A DNA stretch of 7,916 nucleotides, taken from contig CATZKS010000101.1 of NCBI GenBank assembly GCA_958421035.1, positions 1-7,916 of the forward strand, in the 5' to 3' direction. Within the stretch, counting starts at the first letter, position 1. Each line of letters opens with the position of its first letter. A program made the translations under genes and the position numbers. The notes under the pieces are model-generated. The model did not search any database, was not told the DNA's origin, and was given only the letters and a program-made list of their open reading frames with translations. Shown in pieces: positions 5,137 through 7,916 of this stretch. Origin of the DNA: an uncultured Collinsella sp. (GTDB taxonomy: Bacteria; Actinomycetota; Coriobacteriia; Coriobacteriales; Coriobacteriaceae).

Positions 5137-6765
5137 CTACAGCGAGTCGATAAAGCGCTGCTGGGCGGCGCGTCCTGCCTCGTCCCATTTAAAGACGCCG
5201 GCGTTGTCGAGCACGTGGCCAAACACCACGCCCACCTCCTCGTGCAGGATATCGATGGCGTTGTCGGTCGTAAGTTCATCGGCGCGGCGTGCAAAGACAT
5301 CCTCGGCCCATGCGGCGTGGCTGCGGCAAAGGTCGTCGCCCTCGAGCGCGCCAGCAAGGTCGTAGCTGGCATCGGCCTTGGCCGCCAGCAAGTGCTCGCG
5401 GACAGCGCCGAGCTCGGGAACCAAGCGCGGCGGCAAAATGGCCAGGCCCATGACCTCGATCAGGCCGATGTTCTCCTTCTTAATATGGTGGTACTCAGCA
5501 TGCGGGTGGAATACGCCCAGCGGATGCTCGTCGGTCGTGATGTTGCAGCGAAGCGCCAGGTAGGCCTCGTAGATTTCGCCGCCGGCATTGCCGCGGGAGT
5601 CGACGCGGCGGATGACGGGCGTCACGGTGTTGTGCGCCACGCCGTCGGCTGTGTGCGCGATGACGCCCACCGACTCATCGGTCCACTCGCGCCAGGCGAG
5701 GATAATCTTCTCGGCGGCGTCGAGCAGCTGGGCGCGGTCGTGCGAGCGCAGGCGCAGCACCGAAAGCGGCCACTGCAACACGGTACCGCTGACCTGGTCA
5801 AAGCCGGGCACGTTAAACTGCGAGACCTCGGCGGCGTGCATCATGGGGAACTCGTGCGCGCCGCCCTGGAAGTGGTCGTGCGACAGAATCGAGCCGCCCA
5901 CGATGGGCAGGTCGGCGTTGGAGCCAATAAAGTAGTGCGGGAACAGGTCCACAAAATCGAGCAGGCAGGTCAGACCCTTGCGGTCGACGTGCATCGGACG
6001 ATGCTCGGAGCTCATAGCAATGCAGTGCTCGTTAAAGTACGCGTACGGGCTGTACTGGAAGCCCCAGCGCTCGCCGTCGAGCTGGATAGGGATAGCTCGC
6101 AGGTTCTGACGGGCGGGATGGGCACCGCCGTCGGCTGCGGCGGAGCGTCCAGGGTAGCCCTCGTTCTCGATGCACAGCTGACAGGCGGGATACTTCTCGC
6201 TCGTGTTTTTGGCGGCACCGGCCGCGGCAATATCGCGCGGGTCCTTCTCAGGCTTGGACAGGTTGATGGTGATCTCCAGGTCGCCCCAGTTGGTGGGGGT
6301 GCTCCATTTGATATTGCGCGCGATGGCGGCGCGGCGCACGTAGCCGGCGTCGCAGCATAGACCGTAGAACCAGTCGGTTGCGGCGCGGGGCTCGTTGACA
6401 CCAATGCGGCCGTTGAACTCCTCGTTTACAACCGAAGGCCTCGGCATGAGCGCGCCCATGATGCGCATGGCGATGCGGTCGCGGCCCGATGCCGTGTCCT
6501 CGGCGGCGCCGTTGGCAACAGCCGCCTCGGCAAGCGCGGCAAGTGTGCCTTCAAGGTCAAAGTTGGGCAGGGTATCGGGGTGCAAGAGCGAGAGTTTCTC
6601 GACCTGGAGCGCCCAGGCTATGTCGAGCGCCGGGCCCGTAGCACCGATGCACTCGAGAATGGTGTTATACGCCCAGATGCGGTCGTCCTGCCCGATCATC
6701 GATCGATGGATGGCATACTCAATCAGGTCCTGCGCGGCCTCGCGCACATCAGTCATTACAGCCAT
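5137..6765 (-). CDS. galT: Hexose-1-phosphate uridylyltransferase GalT (type 2)
   Basis: GalT exchanges UDP between UDP-glucose and galactose 1-phosphate, giving UDP-galactose and glucose 1-phosphate, the second Leloir step. The 542-residue product is the longer type common in Firmicutes and Coriobacteria, somewhat above the usual length of about 500. Motifs include the AYNTI region near 32-36, CQLC (195-198), YAYFNEHCI (241-249), the histidine motif SHDHFQGGAHEFPM (295-308), and the C-terminal block HPHAEYHHIKKENIGLIEVMG read in parts between 420 and 440. The SHDHFQGG motif likely holds the nucleophilic histidine, replacing HPHGQ of type 1 enzymes. Two starts are possible. ATG at 6765 gives a 10-bp overlap with galK and has AAGGGGG 10 nt upstream; ATG at 6756 forms a TAATG junction with the galK stop. 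Either way translation is probably coupled to galK. Confidence 0.93.
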   Translation of the reverse strand: MAVMTDVREAAQDLIEYAIHRSMIGQDDRIWAYNTILECIGATGPALDIAWALQVEKLSLLHPDTLPNFDLEGTLAALAEAAVANGAAEDTASGRDRIAMRIMGALMPRPSVVNEEFNGRIGVNEPRAATDWFYGLCCDAGYVRRAAIARNIKWSTPTNWGDLEITINLSKPEKDPRDIAAAGAAKNTSEKYPACQLCIENEGYPGRSAAADGGAHPARQNLRAIPIQLDGERWGFQYSPYAYFNEHCIAMSSEHRPMHVDRKGLTCLLDFVDLFPHYFIGSNADLPIVGGSILSHDHFQGGAHEFPMMHAAEVSQFNVPGFDQVSGTVLQWPLSVLRLRSHDRAQLLDAAEKIILAWREWTDESVGVIAHTADGVAHNTVTPVIRRVDSRGNAGGEIYEAYLALRCNITTDEHPLGVFHPHAEYHHIKKENIGLIEVMGLAILPPRLVPELGAVREHLLAAKADASYDLAGALEGDDLCRSHAAWAEDVFARRADELTTDNAIDILHEEVGVVFGHVLDNAGVFKWDEAGRAAQQRFIDSL

Positions 6766-7916
6766 GCCGCGTAAGCCCCCTTGTCAGAAATGGCGTAGTG
6801 GCGGGCAGACCCCTCGCCCAGCCAGCCGTTCATCTTGGTGATAAAGGTGTCGACCAGGTCGAGCGGCACGAAGGCCTGGATGGTGCCACCAAAGCCGCCA
6901 CCGTGGATACGAACGGCGCCGCGGCCGTCGAGCACGTGCTCGGCCAGCGCCAGGGCATACATGGAAGGCTGCTCGGAGCCCAGCTTGGCAACGACATTCT
7001 GCAGGTACATGGCAGAGCTGGCGCCGGACTCGCGCGTCAGGACCAGGAACTGATCGATGTCGCCGGCGTTCAGGGCCGCCCAGCGCTTATCGACCAGGCC
7101 ATTCTCGTACCAGTAGTGAACGGCGCGCAGGCAGGCACGGTCGCCCAGTTTGGCACGCAGCTCGGGGAGCTTGGCGTCAAAGTCCGCCACGTTTACCTCG
7201 CACAGGCGTGCCTTGCCAAACTCGGCGGCGACGTCTTGCATCTCGCGCGGAACGGCAGCGTAATCGTCGGTGGCGGCCACGTGGTCGGCACCAACCTTAA
7301 CGAGCACGAGCGCATAGCCGTGATCCTCAAAGTTGAGTTCGAGCTTCTGGGTTTTAGGCTGAGCCTGGTCCTCAAAGTCCATGTAGGCAAGGCCGCCCAG
7401 GCACACAGCGGCCTGGTCCATCAGACCGCAGGGCTTGCCATAGTAGTTGTTCTCGGTGCGCTGGCTCATCTGGGCGAGCGCGACGGGCTCGATGGCGGGT
7501 GCGCCCCAGAGCGTCTCCATGGCGCGACCGTATGCCGCCTCGACAGCAGCAGAGCTCGAAAGGCCGCCGCCCGAGGGGACAGAGCAGGTGAAGGCGAAGT
7601 CGAAGCCCTGGGGCTCAACGCCCAGAGCAGCGATTTCGTGGGCCATGCCGCGGACGAGGCTCGCAGACGTGCCCTTCTCGGACTCTTGAATACCCAGCGT
7701 GTCGAGCGTGATTTCAAACGTGGGATAGCCCTCGTCGGCGACGCGGACCTTGTTGGAGTCGGTTGCCACGGCGATGCCGTCGACAGCGACATCGAGCGAG
7801 CCGGCGATGACGTGGCCGCCCTCGTGGTCGGTGTGGTTGCCACTAATCTCGGAACGGCCGGGCGCGTGCACGTAGAGCACCTGGCGGTCGCCGATGGGGC
7901 CAAACTCCTCCTCAAA
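6756..7916 (-). CDS. galK: Galactokinase GalK (5' end beyond the window)
   Basis: GalK phosphorylates alpha-D-galactose at C1 with ATP, the entry step of the Leloir pathway in the cytoplasm. The frame is open to the right edge, giving 386 residues plus stop; only a few N-terminal residues, the ribosome site and the promoter should be missing, since the galactokinase signature begins at residue 18 of the visible part. A GTG at 7880 is in frame but cuts inside the conserved N-terminus, so it is not the likely start. GHMP-kinase motifs are all present: APGRSEISGNHTDHEGG (18-34), VPSGGGLSSSAA (113-124) for ATP phosphate binding, GLMDQAA (164-170) with catalytic Asp167, and HGGGFGGTIQAF (338-349). 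The signature reads SGNHTDH rather than IGEHTDY, a variant known in clostridial-type enzymes. The stop overlaps galT. Confidence 0.93.
   Translation of the reverse strand, partial: FEEEFGPIGDRQVLYVHAPGRSEISGNHTDHEGGHVIAGSLDVAVDGIAVATDSNKVRVADEGYPTFEITLDTLGIQESEKGTSASLVRGMAHEIAALGVEPQGFDFAFTCSVPSGGGLSSSAAVEAAYGRAMETLWGAPAIEPVALAQMSQRTENNYYGKPCGLMDQAAVCLGGLAYMDFEDQAQPKTQKLELNFEDHGYALVLVKVGADHVAATDDYAAVPREMQDVAAEFGKARLCEVNVADFDAKLPELRAKLGDRACLRAVHYWYENGLVDKRWAALNAGDIDQFLVLTRESGASSAMYLQNVVAKLGSEQPSMYALALAEHVLDGRGAVRIHGGGFGGTIQAFVPLDLVDTFITKMNGWLGEGSARHYAISDKGAYAAWL

Noticed and set aside
5005..6360. Long plus-strand open frame (451 codons) opposite galT
   Set aside because: It is antisense to conserved galT motifs; its low-complexity Ala/Val/Gly/Arg-rich translation is typical of GC-rich shadow frames.

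Overview
The window most resembles a Gram-positive gut actinobacterium of the Coriobacteriia, such as Collinsella. This is an inference from the GC-rich coding sequence, strong AGGAGG-type ribosome sites, the GalT and GalK types, and a typical Gram-positive lac gene order. No 16S or other marker is present. Seven protein genes are supported. Six serve galactose metabolism by two different routes, and the seventh is an accessory ATPase lying between them.

Left part (about 61-3353, + strand): a tagatose-6-phosphate operon in the order lacA, lacB, a LacX-like aldose 1-epimerase gene, lacC. LacA and LacB together isomerise galactose 6-phosphate to tagatose 6-phosphate, and LacC phosphorylates that to tagatose 1,6-bisphosphate. 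The aldolase (lacD), the lactose/galactose PTS genes, the phospho-beta-galactosidase gene and a lacR regulator are not in view. Upstream of lacA is a cluster of five TGTTC/GAACA half-sites that looks like an operator region. A terminator-like hairpin sits between lacB and lacX, and a second one follows lacC.

Middle part (about 3241-5136): an accessory region between the convergent lac and gal operons. It starts with a 12-bp perfect hairpin and a 99-nt fold-back element. Next comes a minus-strand ATPase of the AAA_14/DUF4143 type with a C-terminal PD-(D/E)XK-like motif. The ATPase and its upstream region are bracketed by two direct copies of a 41-bp sequence (38/41 identical). Its upstream region holds about four tandem copies of a 33-bp repeat, a 17-bp palindrome and a TATACT -10 box. 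This is the least ordinary part of the window.

Right part (about 5047-7916, - strand): a Leloir pair, galK followed by galT, overlapping at a TAATG junction and ending in a strong intrinsic terminator. galK runs off the right edge, so its start and promoter are not visible. The locus thus equips the cell to use galactose that arrives phosphorylated (tagatose route) or free (Leloir route).
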